DNA of 13,443 bases from an uncultured bacterium (GTDB lineage: Bacteria > Actinomycetota > Coriobacteriia > Coriobacteriales > Coriobacteriaceae): NCBI GenBank assembly GCA_905215445.1, contig CAJMPZ010000058.1, forward strand, positions 1 to 13,443, read 5' to 3'. The notes under the pieces were generated by a model. That model was not told the DNA's origin, made no database searches, and saw nothing but the letters and a program-made list of their open reading frames with translations. Positions 13,395 to 13,443 of this stretch are shown here, piece by piece (the stretch's first letter is position 1; every line of letters begins with the position of its first letter). The position numbers and the translations under genes were made by a program.

Positions 13395-13443
13395 CTAAGC
13401 GGCAATCTGACGTTCAATCGTCGGTCGCGTACCGAAGTACGCT
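13395..13443 (-). CDS. Possible C-terminal tail of a convergent gene (window-edge fragment)
   Basis: Read on the minus strand from the right window edge, one frame gives 15 residues (AYFGTRPTIERQIAA) and then a TAG stop (13397-13395). The composition looks protein-like, and the position, just beyond the hairpin after ettA, fits a convergently transcribed neighbour. The fragment is too short to name a family. The same stretch contains a small GCGTAC/GTACGC hairpin (13427-13442), which could instead mark non-coding DNA. Confidence 0.3.
   Translation of the reverse strand, partial: AYFGTRPTIERQIAA

Noticed and set aside
1..13443. CRISPR arrays, insertion sequences, tRNA or rRNA genes
   Set aside because: No regularly spaced repeats, transposase-like frames, terminal inverted repeats with target duplications, or tRNA cloverleaf were seen on either strand.

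Overview
The window looks like chromosomal DNA of a moderately GC-rich Gram-positive bacterium. My best guess is a gut Coriobacteriia member of the Collinsella type. The basis is GC-rich but not extreme codon use, AGGAGG-type ribosome sites, a SdpR/SdpI pair, and an Frl-like Amadori-sugar locus; fructoselysine breakdown has been reported for gut Collinsella. This placement is inferred from gene content only. No rRNA or other taxonomic marker is present.

Region 1 (2-8606, + strand) is one long catabolic gene cluster of nine genes. In order they are: a YtcJ-like amidohydrolase cut by the window edge, a FrlC-like sugar epimerase, a FrlB-like SIS-domain deglycase, a FrlD-like PfkB kinase, a second diverged FrlD-like kinase, an Amidohydrolase_2 (PF04909) protein that lacks most of its metal ligands, a YjbQ (UPF0047) protein, a BtpA/SgcQ protein and an FGGY sugar kinase. 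Most gaps are very short (1, 62, 14, 27, 2, 33 and 6 bases). The exception is 121 bases before the second kinase, which holds a strong hairpin. The cluster ends at a hairpin plus T5 terminator (8559-8606). The Frl-like half suggests phosphorylation and deglycation of fructosamine (Amadori) compounds. The second half has no pathway I recognise and is the best candidate for an undescribed extension.

Region 2 (8618-10259, - strand) is a two-gene housekeeping unit: tcdA (tRNA threonylcarbamoyladenosine dehydratase) followed by a TatD-family metallo-hydrolase. A TATAAT box lies about 45 bases upstream of the chosen tcdA start.

Region 3 (10260-10508) lies between divergent genes. It holds a chain of hairpins ending in a + strand terminator with a T7 run, with no gene in front of it (a candidate small RNA). 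After that comes a good promoter overlapped by TTAGA-type repeats.

Region 4 (10509-11484, + strand) is an sdpR-sdpI operon: an ArsR-type repressor and a membrane immunity-type protein, with overlapping reading frames and no toxin gene nearby. Region 5 (11485-13443) has a leader with two hairpins, then ettA, an ABC-F ribosome-associated ATPase with strongly biased codons, then a perfect 12-bp hairpin and possibly the tail of a convergent gene at the right edge.

Several starts were moved from the longest open frame to codons with a properly spaced ribosome site: 2084, 4052, 4880, 5743, 6205, 10209 (-), 10509, 10780 and 11662.
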